DNA from: Serinus canaria
Taxonomy: Eukaryota; Chordata; Aves; Passeriformes; Fringillidae
Direction of reading: 5' to 3'
DNA length: 64,000 nt
Assembly: GCF_022539315.1 (NCBI RefSeq)
Contig: NC_066313.1
Location: 14,635,764-14,699,763, forward strand
The notes below the pieces were generated by a model. It was not told where the DNA came from. It saw only the letters and a program-made list of their open reading frames with translations, and ran no database searches. The position numbers and the translations under genes were made by a program. Each line of letters begins with the position of its first letter. Position 1 is the stretch's first letter. This document shows, in pieces, positions 13,556 through 63,312 of this stretch.

Positions 13556-14411
13556 GTTATTAAGTATTTGAGAGGGAGACTCAACTTGCAAAATTCAGTT
13601 TATTTTTCACTTCACCCAGACACTAACACTGACAAATAAATGTCCAGCCAGTGCCTCAACATCTCCACACTAAATGCTCTTGTAAGAAAAAGCATTTCAT
13701 TTTCAGTGAAGCCCTCCTGCACAGCCCTTGGAAAGAGGTGGGCAGTGCCAGTCACTAGTGATTTGGTGAAGATTAAGGAGTCAGTCAGTACCAGTGGGTT
13801 CAGATGTGATGGTTAAAGACCAGGGATGGCTCCTAGTGTTCCCTTGAAATGCATCCTGCGCCCCTTTCTGCATTTGGGCTTTGCAAGGCTGAGAGAGTTC
13901 AGAGATCACCAGGGCAGTGAAGGTGCTTTCCAGCATTCACTTTGAGCAGCTGCAGGGAGGAGATGGATTACCTATGAAGACTGCAGCATGGAAAAGACCC
14001 TGTGCCTTTGTGTCATGGGAGAAGCACTTCGTTGCCCATCGTGGATTGTCATGGATAAGCCCCAATAATAACCAATCCTTTAGAAATGAGCATTTTTCTC
14101 CTCTACCAGAGTGAAATGGTAAATCCTGCAACCTACAGCCCACCTGAAACACTCCAAAAATCCTAGAGATAGATGTGATTCATGAATGGATGGAACTGTC
14201 AGGGAAGGGAGAAGGGAAGGCAGGGTGATACAGAGGACATCAGAAAGCAGCACTGTTACTAGCATGTGGTCACAAATGGAATAAATTCAGAAAGTGATTC
14301 GTAGACAAGGCAAGGATGCAAAATAGCACCCTTAGCAACAGGAAGGTAGAAAAGGTTTGGTGGCCCCTGGATGTCAACAGGAAGGAGGAGGAGGTGGAGG
14401 AGAGGTTTCAA
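13556..14411. other. No recognisable feature
   Basis: Unique-looking sequence without supported coding content. Confidence 0.55.
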
Positions 14412-14518
14412 AGTCATAGAATCATGGAATAATTTGGATTGGAAAGGACCTTAAAGACCATCTAGTTCCTAACCCCCTGTCATGGGAAGAGACACCTTCC
14501 AGTAGACCAGGTTTTCAG
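14412..14518 (-). mobile_element. CR1 3' end fragment
   Basis: Contains catagaatcatggaataatt, gaccttaaagaccatctag and caccttccagtagaccaggt. Confidence 0.92.
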
Positions 14519-15041
14519 GTTTGGTTTAGGGAGAAAATAAAAGCTGTAGGCTGTTGAAAAAGTGCAATTAGCATTGGTAAATACACATCATCTACCCTCC
14601 CTCCAGCTCTCAATGGGATTTGGTCTCTGCTCCCTGAGCCAGGACAAGGTGGACATGAGCAAGGCACTGCATGGACTTTCTACTCGAAGATATTTTGTAT
14701 AGAAAATAAAACTTGTGCCACCCACATGACTTCACTGTCCATCTTTGCATTTGCAAACACTTACAGCTCACGCCAGACTGGTCTGAGATTAGCAGCCACC
14801 TAGAGGGAGTTAGACTGTGCCAGCCCAGCTGTCCCCACAGGCAGGCGTGAAAGCGGCAACTCTAAGCAACACAAGCCTCATTTGGACAGACATTTCTTTC
14901 ACTTAACTGTGCTTCTGATTGAGAAAACAAGATCAAGGAGGAGGTATTTGTCTTCAGCATTTATTTATCATTGGAAAAAGAACCCTTTGAGCAAGCAAAG
15001 ATCACAAGCACATCACAATCAATTGGCGGTACATTAATGTC

Positions 15042-15093
<52 letters not shown>

Positions 15094-16002
15094 AGACTCT
15101 CATCAGAATATCAACAATGAAAAAGCACCACAAGGAGGTGTGCTTAACATGTTTACAAGAGACAATTTGTGATACGCAACCAAACCCAGGCCACAAAATA
15201 TTAATTAGACACTTCCTATCTGCCTCCAAGAGGCAAGAGTTTGTGGAATGCATGGGCACCAGGTTTTGGCACCGGCTGTGCTGCAAATGAAGAAGCAAGT
15301 GATTAGTGTGCAAAGCAGTCAGAAAACAGGAGCTCAGCAATTAGCACCATTTTGCAGAAAGGAGTAACAGTACAATACAGTGAAAATGTGAAAGCAAGCA
15401 ATAGCACAGGAACTCTCACAGGGTAAAAAGCAAAACATTTCTTTTTTTTCTTTTTACAAGAAAAGTAAAACATATTACAAATCAGCAGTGGAACAGAATC
15501 AGCATTGTGGTAGCTGGAAACACAGAACAGCAGAGCACTGTTTCCCAGTGGGATTGACAAGTTCAGAGCCCAAAGTGAATTTGAAATGGCAGAGATTTGG
15601 TCTCCTTTCTGATAAACCTGAGTGGGTTGGATGGGCATAGAGTCTGTGGAAGGTACAGCAATGCAGGATTTCACCCTGAGGCTTGCCTCTGCTGTAGTTC
15701 CTGGTATTCAGTGCAGTGCCAGCCCATGTGCTTGGATGCGTGTGTGCTTGGATGCATGCTGCAGATGTGGTGCATATGGAACACAAGCCGGGATTTCTAT
15801 TCCTATTTTGTTGATGTGAGAGGAAGGTGTCCAGGCCTTACCAGTCTCCCAGGCTCTTTCTGCAAAGAAAACCTTTCAAGGACCATTCATCCCACCCAAA
15901 GACAGGTGTCAAAAGCAGGCAGCTCAATGGTCCTTGGAAAGTTCCTTCAGTATAGAGGGAATTAAAACCACTGGCTAACACTTTATACCTAGCTTTGTAG
16001 TG
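14519..16002. repeat. Intergenic stretch with (GT)n microsatellite at 15040-15092
   Basis: A pure GT run of about 26 units. The frames of 95-123 codons around it show no domains. The rest is unremarkable. Confidence 0.85.
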
Positions 16003-16065
16003 AGATCATGGAATGGCTTGGGTTGGAAGGGACCTTCTAGTTCCAAGCCCTCTGCCACCAAAAGA
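16003..16065 (-). mobile_element. CR1 3' end fragment
   Basis: Terminal CR1 piece: gatcatggaatggcttgggt then tggaagggaccttctagttc. Confidence 0.85.
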
Positions 16066-18717
16066 CTTCATGTATTATGGATACAGAAAGCTATCTTTTG
16101 ACCACTCACTGCGTATGTTTCAAACACTGTGATAGATGCTCTTCCTTAAGAAGAAACCATCCCAGGCTGGATAATCAGCAGTTCATCCAGAGCCATGGAG
16201 ATGCTTGGATGAGGTGGTCTGAGCATCTTAGTGATGTTCCTTGGTAAAATTTAGTTCATCTTGAAGTCAAGGGCTAAATTCTCATTGAATTCCAGGTGAA
16301 ACAGTGGCAAGTGTGGTGTCTCTTTAAATGTGAAACTTAGGGCTGAAAAATAAAAGGAAGAATTGTTTTGCATGGTCTGTCCTTATGAAAGATTGGTGTG
16401 TTGAGCCATTTGAACTGTCTAGTGCCTTCCTGATGTGTTCTGCCTGCTGTGACATACCATCTTCACAGCTTATGCTACTTATCCTGTAGGAAAGGACATT
16501 ACTGAGGAGTGTGAAGATACATGAAGCATCTTAAAAGGCAAGGAATCACACCAAGTCTTGGGAGCTGCTCTTCTCTGGCCAGTTGTCCCTTATGTGACAG
16601 GTTGGAAGAGCTGTGAGCAGCATGCCTCCCCGCCAGCTCAACACAAGCCTTTTGCCAAGCTGCTCTGGACACGGAGCTGAGCAGTGCTGCAGGGGCTTCT
16701 GAGCACTCAGAAAAGCAATGATCAATATGGACAGGTCAGCATCTCCATGAGGCATGCACATAAAAAAAAAAAGAAAAGCAAGAAAAAAAGAAAAAAAAAA
16801 AAAAAGCACTACATTCACAAAGATTTCCACAGTTTTACTTCCTGGAGGATTTTCCCTGGTTTCCTCCTAAACAGCAGAGGTTTTAAATATATATATATAT
16901 TTCTATATATGAATATATATTTTCCACATACACAACCTGACTAGCTCATAGCACACAGTTCTAACACAGCTAAGCTGGGAATTACACCACTGAATTCAGA
17001 ACACTACATTTACTGATACTCAAAGGTTTAGGCTGTTAGCGCAAGGCAAACAGGACACATCACATGATACACTGAACTTGGCATTTATTCATTACTAAGG
17101 CCAGCAAATGTCACTATCTGTATATCACAGAGCTTTCCTCCTCATTGGAAAAGTTCACTCAACCTTGTAGCCCACCACTCATTTATGTTTCCAAAAGACT
17201 AATTCTAATGGGATGAAACCCCAAAAAAGGGACTCCTCACCCTCCCAACCCATCCATTTTTTCTGCTAGATAGCTTCACATCTCTAAAATACCCCTAGTA
17301 ATAAGACTTTCCTTATTCCACCACCTCTACAGCAACACACCACCTCTCCACTCTACTTCCCATCTCTGTCGTCATGCTTCCCAATTGTCCACTGGAAGTT
17401 TCAAGGTGGACTTCATATTAGGAGAGAAAATTTGGAGCTGCAAAAATAAGGAACGAGAACCCTGCATCTTAACTTGCAGCCACTCTGCTATGGGAGAGGA
17501 CCCAATCCAGAAGTTAGGCACATAAATTTGGATTGGGACCACAACTCTCCCACTGATCCAGTGGCCCAGATTCCGTGGCATGCAATGCCATTCTTTTGGG
17601 CCAGTCCATACTCGCTGACAAATGGTCCTGCTGTGTTTCGGGCTTCCAAACTGGTCCTGGGGATTTCCTAGTTAGTGTAAGAGCACAGTAAATATGACTG
17701 AAACCCTGAGATCTTGTCTGGAGGGAGTCTAGGGATCCCAGTAACTTTTTTATGGCCCTCTTGAGTTGCCCATGAGCCAACATGAACATAAACAGCTGGA
17801 AGAATAGACACAACGGGGGCTGACAGCTCTAGCCAACCTTGGTGACACATTTCTTTCTACCCCTTGGAAGGCCATGCCTGCAAACTAAACCACTTTTTGA
17901 AACCTAGCTCTGCCTATTGACATCCCAGAAGTGAAGAAAGCAGATCAAGATTCAAAACAAAACAGGAATAATTAATAAGATCCATAACTTAGGGGAAACA
18001 ATAGGGAAGAACAACCTGCTGTTAACCTAGTCTAACCTGCCATGTGATTGGCAAGTCTTCACTGCTCACTGCACCTTCCCTCACCAATTTTTTTTTTTTT
18101 TTTAATCAAGGACTTCAAGTGCTATTGATGAGTGAAGTTGCCTTGATGCAGCTAGATGTACTCCCAACTACCCTTGGGGAGGATTTGGCCCTTTACTTCC
18201 ATGGGCTCTCCTTTCCTGTCGCTTCTTGGAGCAGAATTCCCATCAGTGTCAAAAGGGGAAATCATTCTTGGCCACACCATTGATTTTGGTGTATTTACAG
18301 CATATCCACGGCACCATGAACGAACCTGATCCTCTCTGCCTCCAAACCCTTTACCTATTGACACCAATGGGAGATGACAACAATGGCCAACCCAAAAAGG
18401 CCTCATGGGATGAGAGCACAGCCCTTCCTTGGCTCAATGGGCACTTCCACGCTGTCAAAGCACCGAAGAACCAAGCCCAAGGAAAGGGACAAGCTGTTGG
18501 ATGTAATCACTGTTGATCCATCACCTTCATCTCTTAGGACCCTGCTTACACATTCTCACATCCCTCACTCTGTGCAGAGCCGTGTTGTGCAGGCAAAGCA
18601 GAACAACCTGACCTCAGAAACAAGGATTTCCTAATCCTCCTTGGAAATAAAACAGAAAAGCTTCTAATACAATCAGAACAAAAAGCAGATTAGAAGCCTC
18701 TAATTAATTTTGTGGCC
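16066..18717. repeat. Sequence downstream of MAP6 with simple repeats
   Basis: Contains an A-rich tract (16762-16805) and an (AT)n tract (16889-16930). No fourth MAP6 exon, no Lys/Pro-rich minus-strand frame and no other gene was found here. Confidence 0.65.
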
Positions 18718-18723
18718 TTTATT
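18718..18723 (-). terminator. Candidate MAP6 poly(A) signal
   Basis: AATAAA on the minus strand, about 80 bases past the MAP6 stop codon. It would give a very short 3' UTR for the three-exon transcript. Later signals are possible, because the downstream DNA is AT-rich. No transcript evidence is available. Confidence 0.4.
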
Positions 18724-18728
18724 TAATC

Positions 18729-18790
18729 AAAGGGGGGGAAAAATAAAAAAGGAAGGAAGAAAGAAAGAAAAGGAAAAAAATGAGAAAGAA
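18729..18790. repeat. A/G-rich tract past the MAP6 stop
   Basis: Purine-rich run on the plus strand (polypyrimidine on the MAP6 sense strand), between the stop codon and the candidate poly(A) signal. Confidence 0.7.
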
Positions 18791-18803
18791 AGTGCAGTGA
18801 CAT

Positions 18804-56357
<37,554 letters not shown>

Positions 56358-56913
56358 TGTAAAATAAATGGAGCCACAGGGGCTAGCTTCTCAGCTGGAT
56401 AGCTGGTTCCCCGCAGGGTAAGCGCCCCAGGCAAGCGGCCCAAGGCCGAACACCTCAGCCCTCTGGAGGCTGGGGTGCCCTAGGCCAGACAGCCGCACAG
56501 CCGAGACCCCTGGCAAGCTTAGTGATTTCAGCTCTTAGTGAAAGTCAGCTCCTTTGTGATTTCAGCTCTTAGCTTGCTTTAGGGGCTGCGGCTGGCCGTG
56601 GCTCCTGGAAGGCAGAAGTAAAGAGAGAGGAGAAGGCGGCCAAGAGCGTTCCACGATGGTTTATTCTGAGGGTCTCGCGAAGAGTCTTGAAGCTGCTCTT
56701 CTGGGGAAAATGGGCCCAGACAGCCTCTTTTATAGGGTTAGGGGGGATTGAAAACTGACCAATTGTAAGGGTTAGGGAAACTAGCCTATGGGGTCACAGA
56801 GAGATAAGAAGGACCAGAGTGAGGACTCCTGGTACAATTCCTATGACTCAGCAAATACCTATCTCTAAACATCCCTCCACGGAGCCGTAGCCAGCCCTGC
56901 GTCTGCTACAACA
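56358..56913 (-). mobile_element. Solo LTR inserted in the minisatellite, same direction as MAP6
   Basis: On the minus strand it begins TGTTGTAGC, has a TATA box TATAAAAG (56734-56727), AATAAA (56665-56660) and ends TTTTACA. It is 556 bp, is CpG-rich in the 3' half and lies about 1.04 kb upstream of the MAP6 ATG. The target duplication cannot be read because both flanks are CA repeats. Confidence 0.85.
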
Positions 56914-57344
56914 CACCAGAGCACAAACATGCAGGAAATGCATGTGTGCAGGCACACAAATGCTTGATCACATACCTGCACACATATGTGCAAGGTGCCC
57001 ATGTGTTCGTGCACATGCATGCATGGTCACTCACACCTGCACACACTCATGCACAGGAATGCAAACACACATGCAAGACACTCTTGTGTGCACACAGGCA
57101 TATTGCACATGCACACACATGTCAACTCACACACCAACAGACACATTTGCACACAGACACGAGGACATGCAGAACCACACAAACCACATTCACTCATGCA
57201 GGTTCTCATGTAAGTGTGTCTGCAGTGCACACTGACATTTGTACACACAGATGTGCGCACATGTGTACACACACATGACTGTACATGCATGCAAGCACAT
57301 CCAAACACATGCACGTAGACTCAAGCCTGTACACATACACAAAG
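56914..57344. repeat. CA-rich minisatellite, second part
   Basis: Continues the same cacacatg-rich repeat beyond the LTR, with more degenerate units. Confidence 0.9.
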
Positions 57345-57582
57345 TCACAAAATTCACAGAATTACTAGGTTGGAAGAGACCTTCAGGATCATCAAGTCCA
57401 ACCCATGCCCTAACACCTTAACTAAACCATGGCACCAAGTGCCACATCCATTTTTTTTTAAACACATCCAGCGATGGTGAGTCCACCACCTCCCCAGGCA
57501 GGCCATTCCAGAACTTTATCACTCTTTCCCTGAAAAACTTTTTCCTAATATCCAGCCTATATTTCCCTTCCCTACACTCGCC
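57345..57582 (-). mobile_element. CR1 3' fragment inside the minisatellite
   Basis: tcacagaattactaggttgg, atcatcaagtccaacccatg, ccaccacctccccaggcagg and cctgaaaaactttttcctaa mark a reverse CR1 of the longer-tailed subfamily. CA-rich repeat resumes directly after it. Confidence 0.94.
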
Positions 57583-58078
57583 CTGTACACACATGCACAA
57601 ACATGCACATGAACAACTGAAAATGCACCCCCGTGCTCACACGTGCACAAGAGTATGCACACCTGCACTCCCATGGGTAACACATACATGCACACAGACA
57701 TAAATATGAACATGCACACACATCTGAACACACACACAGCTAGACATGTCTATCCACTCACATGTGCACATGCTGCATATGCACATTTGTATGCACAAGC
57801 ACATGCACAGATGCACATGCACACATACACACATATACGCGCACACACATATCCAGTCTCACAAATGTGCACGTGCTGTACACATGCATGTGAACACGTG
57901 AGCAGATGCACCCGTGAGCAGACAGACAGACAGAGACTCCACATGTGTGTGCTCCCGTGTGCATGCACTCATGCACAGATACTTGCTCACATGTGTACAC
58001 ATATAGGAGCTGTGCATATGTGTGCACATGTATGTGCAGACACACACACCCCCACCCACACACACACACACACTTTAT
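57583..58078. repeat. CA-rich minisatellite, third part
   Basis: Cacacatgcac-type units ending in a pure (CA)n run near 58040-58072. Confidence 0.92.
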
Positions 58079-58195
58079 TATTTCCTTTTGCCTCTTTTGC
58101 AGTTGCAAACCCAAACCAAAACACCCCCCAGCCATCTCCTGCTGACGGCTCTTTCTGAAATCTGATTCCCAGGGTGGATTCACAGCCCCAAATCC

Positions 58196-58490
58196 CACCT
58201 TCCTTTCTAGCTTTGCATCCACCTTCACCCCATCCATCATGTCAGCCCTCCAACCCTTCTGCCATCCCTCTGTTTCTCCATTCTGCCATCAGTCTCTCCA
58301 CCCCTCCCTCACTCCATTTCTCCCTCTGTTTCTCCATCACTTCCTTCCTCCATCACTCTATTACTCCATACCTCCATCTTTCCATTCATCCCTCCATTCC
58401 TCTCTATCTCCATCCCTTCATCACTCCATCCCATTCTCCCACTGTCCCTCCATCATGCCCTCAACCCCTCCATTCTTCTCTACATCTTTG
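58196..58490. repeat. Pyrimidine-rich (CCATC/CTCC)n tract
   Basis: Degenerate short units such as ctccatcactccattc, giving a Pro/Ser/His-rich false frame on the plus strand. Confidence 0.9.
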
Positions 58491-59198
58491 TCTTTATTCC
58501 CTGGTGCCAATAAAATCCATTTGCACCCAAATCACATCCACACTTGAAGCCCTCCAGCCTTTGTCAGCCTTGCTGCACTGCCAGCATTTCCACTGGGAGC
58601 AGAACTCAAATAAAACCTGGGAAATCCACACACCCAAATGCTGAATTACAAAGAGAAAAAGCAATTCCCACTCATCAGTGACTGCAGCTGCTGGGAGTGC
58701 AGTGAAAAGCAGGATTATCCCTGTGGGGATTGTTTCTCTACTATAATGCTTTGTATTCCCTTATTGATTCTTAGGCCCTGAGGATTTTGGGCTTGGGTTT
58801 GGTTTTTTTCTTTGCTTGTCTTTGCCTGGAACGGCTTAATTTCATTCTTACCTGTAGGCAAATTGTGGAAACTCATTTTATGGATGGTATTGGAGCACTC
58901 AGTGCTGGGGATGGATGGCTCAAAGAGCCACCTTTGGAAAGAGAATAAATAAATATCAACTAGAGGTGTCTTTACACAGCATTACTTTGCCTTCCAGAAC
59001 TATATTCATCCTGCTATTACAGCAATTAAAAGTGAGGATTGCAATTAAAGATTTAGGAAGCTGCTCAGTATTTCCCAAGTTGGGACCCAAGCCATAGTGC
59101 TCTGGGGCATCAATGCACTGTGTATCACCTTTGTAAGTGTGTGGGATACTGCTGTACATCAGGATGTGCTCATCTCTGCTTAGGCTGGGCTTTGAAAC
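58491..59198. other. No recognisable feature
   Basis: Intergenic sequence upstream of MAP6 without supported features. Confidence 0.5.
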
Positions 59199-59291
59199 AG
59201 AATCACAGAATCATTAAGGTTGGAAAAGTCCCCTGTGATCACTGAGTCCAACCATTCCATCAGCACTGCCAAGGCCACCACTAAACATGTC
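59199..59291 (-). mobile_element. CR1 3' end fragment
   Basis: gaatcacagaatcattaagg, gtccaaccattccatcagca and aaggccaccactaaacatgt; broken off by the LTR starting at 59292. Confidence 0.92.
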
Positions 59292-59722
59292 TGTGAAAAA
59301 CATGTTCACTCTTCTGAGAAAATTGAAAATGTTTAATAAAGGACAATAGGAGACAAGGACCACAGAGAAAAGGTTATTGGCCGGGTGCATCCTGGCACTC
59401 AGCCAAAACCACACTGTTCTCTTTGGGGATACCCTTTAAATACCTTTTCCCTTACATCAGCCTGTTGCATATTCATAGACCCTTATGCATAATAAACTTT
59501 TTCCCAAACTAATTTACATATTTTTACATGGCCCCTCCTTGGGTCCACCTTTTAGAGTATGCATATTCCTTGGTTGTGATTTTAGTCCATTTTTATCATC
59601 ATCTTCAGTTTTGGGCCTTGGTCCACACTGTCTTCAGATTCATGTATGTTGTGAGCGTGTTTTGAGGCCAAATGGGACAAGGGCCAAAGCAAATCCATAT
59701 CAAAGTGCTGCATAAAGAGACT
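59292..59722 (-). mobile_element. Probable LTR or ERV-derived segment interrupting CR1
   Basis: The plus-strand start TGTGAAAAACATG gives a minus-strand 3' end CATGTTTTTCACA, like the 43136 family. The minus strand has ccaataac and tatgaatatgcaacaggct, the latter shared with that family. The last 85 bases recur inverted at 63228-63312. The outer boundary is uncertain. Confidence 0.6.
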
Positions 59723-60987
59723 AATTGAAATGCATAAAAAAATTTTTGACCAATAAATCAAGTGCTCTAAAGGACATCAAATTCTTTAATGAAAATCACT
59801 GGCATAACACAGCCAGAATAAGAAGAAGTGATTTTGTAACAGGTAGAGGGGGAAGTAAAATTTGAAAGAATTTGCATTAAAAAACCCCCAAACCCAAAAA
59901 ATCCACCAGGCAGAAGTGAGCTTCTCTCACACCCATGTCCTCACTCAGAGCTGGAGAGGGACAAAGACCAAGCTTGGTGAAATGGTATCACATAGGTTTG
60001 GTGTGGTAGAAAGGAGGAGAATCCCCCAAGGGAGGAACACTTATTACTGAAGGAGTGATGGGCCAGGAAGGAATGGGACAATGTTCCACTGTGCAACTAC
60101 CAAGAGTGTACATTCAGTTTCTTTCTGATAATTTTGGCCACTGGAGGGTAAATTAGCTCTAGGAATACACATGAATGGGGTAAATAAAAGGGAATTATCT
60201 ATGAGTGGAAGACAGCAGCAGTGATCTGAAGAGTGCTTATAGCTCTTCTGCTGGAGTCTATATGTGATGGGCCTTCAACAAGGAATTCCACAGGTCCACT
60301 TCATGGCCAGCTCCTCCTGCCAACCATGCAGTATCCTGGCACCCTGTATCAGCCACTGCATTGTTCCTTACATTTCTTCCTGCAGATCCTCTGTGTTAGG
60401 CTTTCCCAGCCCTGATCCTGGATCCTGGCCAGTGTCCATGTGCAAGTCACATGGGCATGTTAAGACATGCTGACTTGAAAAGCCTGGTGACTTGAAAAGC
60501 CCACAGTTACATGACTCTGGGCTTACAGGTTCATACTCTGAGAGGGACATTGCTCCACTGAGTAACAATGGCCACTGACAGAGGTGTTACAGAAGATGAC
60601 TTATTGCGAGATTAAAGGAACTTCATTTTCCCAAACTAAATGCAAGCCATAGGAGATTGAGCTAATGGCTGTATGAAACTGAAAAGGGAAAAGCCAAGGG
60701 GAATGTGGTTGGAGCTTTGTCATGGCCCATACATGTGCAAATGCCTGAGTGGGTTAGGAAATAAGACTGACTAGGTTATCAGGATATAAGATACAGAGAT
60801 CAGAGCTCAGCGTTTGGGCATGTCTGAATGGTTAGTGAGTTCAGAGACAACTCTGCTCTTCCCTAAAACAGGAAGGAGGAGGCTGGGGGGGGACGGACAC
60901 CTTTCTCTATATAACTTCCAGACAGGAGGGTGGAGCCAGGAGAGGGTTAGTTTTCTCACAGGGAGCAAGAGACAGGATCAGAGGAAA
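59723..60987. other. No recognisable feature
   Basis: Intergenic sequence with no supported gene. Confidence 0.5.
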
Positions 60988-61240
60988 AGGCCTCAAGTTG
61001 TGCCACAGCATGTTTAAATTGGAAATCAGGAAAAAAAGTGTTTCCCAAAAGGGCGGTCAAGCCCTGGAACAGGCTGCTCAGGGCTGTGGCAGAGTCCCCA
61101 TTACTGGAGGGATTTGACAGGCGTGTGGATGTGGCACCTGGGGACATGGGTTAGTGGTGGCCTTGGCAGTGCAGGTGGAATGGTAGGACTCCCTGACCTT
61201 AGAGATCTTTTCCAACCTAAATTATTCTGTGATTCAGAGA
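60988..61240 (+). mobile_element. CR1 3' fragment, longer-tailed subfamily
   Basis: gccctggaacaggctgctca, ggaatggtaggactccctga and terminal cctaaattattctgtgattc are diagnostic. Confidence 0.92.
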
Positions 61241-63139
61241 TTTTAAGTCACAGGCTCTATTTTATCTATACTCAGCAAGGAGATGCATCTCTTTCAGTTC
61301 CTCCTGAGTGGAAATCTGTGATTTCTCTCTTAATTAAGCAGAAGTTTTCCAAGTCCTCCATAAGTATTTCTTTTTCTCTCCTTAGTTAAGAAAGTAGACA
61401 AAAAGCAAATGACATAACCACAGCAAGGCAGGACATAAATATTTATTACCCAGCTGAGCATTGCTTAACTCCTGGGTCAGGTCTTCCATGGGCAGCACCT
61501 TCCAGGGCTTGAAAACTGTTTTAGGGAAGGAATTTTCCCTAATAACCAATCTAACCCTTTCTTGGTCCCACCATCCACCTCTCTGACAATGCTGGTGTTA
61601 CACAGTCCAGGAAGACCAGGAGCCCTGGGCCCAGAGATCTCCCTACAGAATTCTGGGAATCACTGATGGTTTCTCATCAGGAAACATCCTGTCTCCAGGT
61701 AACAGTGCTGAAAGAATCAGAAACCTCTTTTGCTTTCTTGAAGCAGTCAGGGTCTTTACATTTGCAGTAGAAGACAAAAGATGCGGAGAGATTTGAGTGA
61801 AATCTAAACCAGTCTTAGCTCAATTAAAGCAACCAATGCTTTTAAGAAGAGATCCCTTGGGGTTTCACCAGAGCCCTGTTATCCTAGTGATTTGGGAAAA
61901 CTGAGTCTAAGAGATGCCTTGTAGCCCAGCATCCTCCTAGGCCTGACAAGGGGAGGGATTATTTTTAAGCTAACAACTCTGATTTGCTTCTGTCAAAGGT
62001 TGTTATTAATTTTATCCTGTACTTCTTGGCTGCAGTGACCTTGGGATTTGAAATGCCCCTTAGACATGTGAGTGAAGCCTTTTACATTGCCAGTCCTCTC
62101 ACAGTGCTCATTGTTCAGTGCAATCTGTTCACAGTATTATTCTCAATCCTGGTTACAATGAGACCTTTGGTTTTCCCAGCCCTCCAATGAGATTATTTTG
62201 TTGCTTACCTAGGGGCTTGTCAGTTCCTTGAGGATTTTTTCCCCCAAAATTTCTAATTTTTTTTCCCCACATAGTCCATTGCATCTCTTTGCACATGACA
62301 AGGCAGAGGCTCAGACTGCACACCTGCGTGGAGATACAAATGCAAATCTGGAGTACTGTTTCCTTTCTCTATATAAATGTGTACAAGGATGCACAGGAAA
62401 ACTCATATGCCCCATCCATCCACCATCCATCCATGTCTTGGCAGAGGCATGAGGCTCATGTACCCTGTGCTCAGCAGTGAAACACTCTTGTGTTACCTCC
62501 CCCCCCCCCCTTGGCTGAGACTGAAACCCATCAACAACTCATCACTTGTGAACAAAAGTGACCTGTCTGTGCTCATCCCTTCTGTTCCTTCCTTCCTGCA
62601 GTGCACAGGGTGATTTGTAGGGGAAGGGGGAAAATAAAACTGGCTCACAGGCATGAATGCCTCATTGTCTCTGCCAATATCCAAATATTGCAAAATTTGA
62701 AAGAGACAGGATCTTTTGAAAGTGGGATTGGGTCCTGAATGGAGTTTACTTTCCAGATTTGGGTGTCAGAAGCGTGAAATTGTCACCATCGAACAATGTT
62801 GTGAGTCATGATGGTATAAAGTCCACGGCACCTCCCTCTGCTCCCCATATGGAATGGTGCTGTGCGCAGCCACCACTGTGACTATGTTGCACAATCCCTT
62901 CTACTGTAACACTGGGCAGATATTGACCGGCGACTTTGCACTTTGCATTCACTACTTGCTTCCTTCTCCTTGCAAGACACGCATGCAGAGGCCAAGATGA
63001 AAGTTGAGTTTGCTCCGCTGTCTGTGCCACTTCAGAGAAGGCTTCAGACAGCAGCAGTGGCTCAATGGGTCTGCAGCTTCCTGGGTCTAGGTAAGAGACA
63101 TCTCTTTTTCCTTTTTCTGAGAAGCCAGAGAAGCTTTCC
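61241..63139. other. Intergenic sequence, possible old CR1 piece
   Basis: A faint reverse CR1-like piece lies near 61490-61570. A C-run is at 62500-62510. No exon is supported. Confidence 0.45.
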
Positions 63140-63225
63140 ATAGAATTGCAGTATGGTTTGGGTTGAGAATTGCACTACGGTTTGGGATGGAAGAGACCTT
63201 AAAGATCATCCACTTACAATCCCTT
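63140..63225 (-). mobile_element. CR1 3' end fragment
   Basis: agaattgcagtatggtttgg is repeated with variation, followed by ggaagagaccttaaagatca. It contains a local duplication of the terminal part. Confidence 0.85.
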
Positions 63226-63227
63226 AC

Positions 63228-63312
63228 ATTTTTATGCAGCACTCTGATATGGATTTGCTTTGGCTCCTGTCCCATTTGGCCTCAAAATGTTCCCACAATG
63301 TACATGAATCAT
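63228..63312 (+). repeat. Inverted copy of 59640-59722
   Basis: Reverse complement match to the outer part of the element at 59292-59722, e.g. gatatggatttgctttggct and gtcccatttggcctcaaaa. Both copies lie close to CR1 ends. Confidence 0.8.

Noticed and set aside
1..18717. A fourth MAP6 exon or the next gene downstream
   Set aside because: No minus-strand frame with Pro/Lys-rich MAP6-like content and splice sites was found; short frames lack support.
58174..58644. 156-codon Pro/Ser/His-rich frame
   Set aside because: Product of the pyrimidine-rich CCATC/CTCC repeat.
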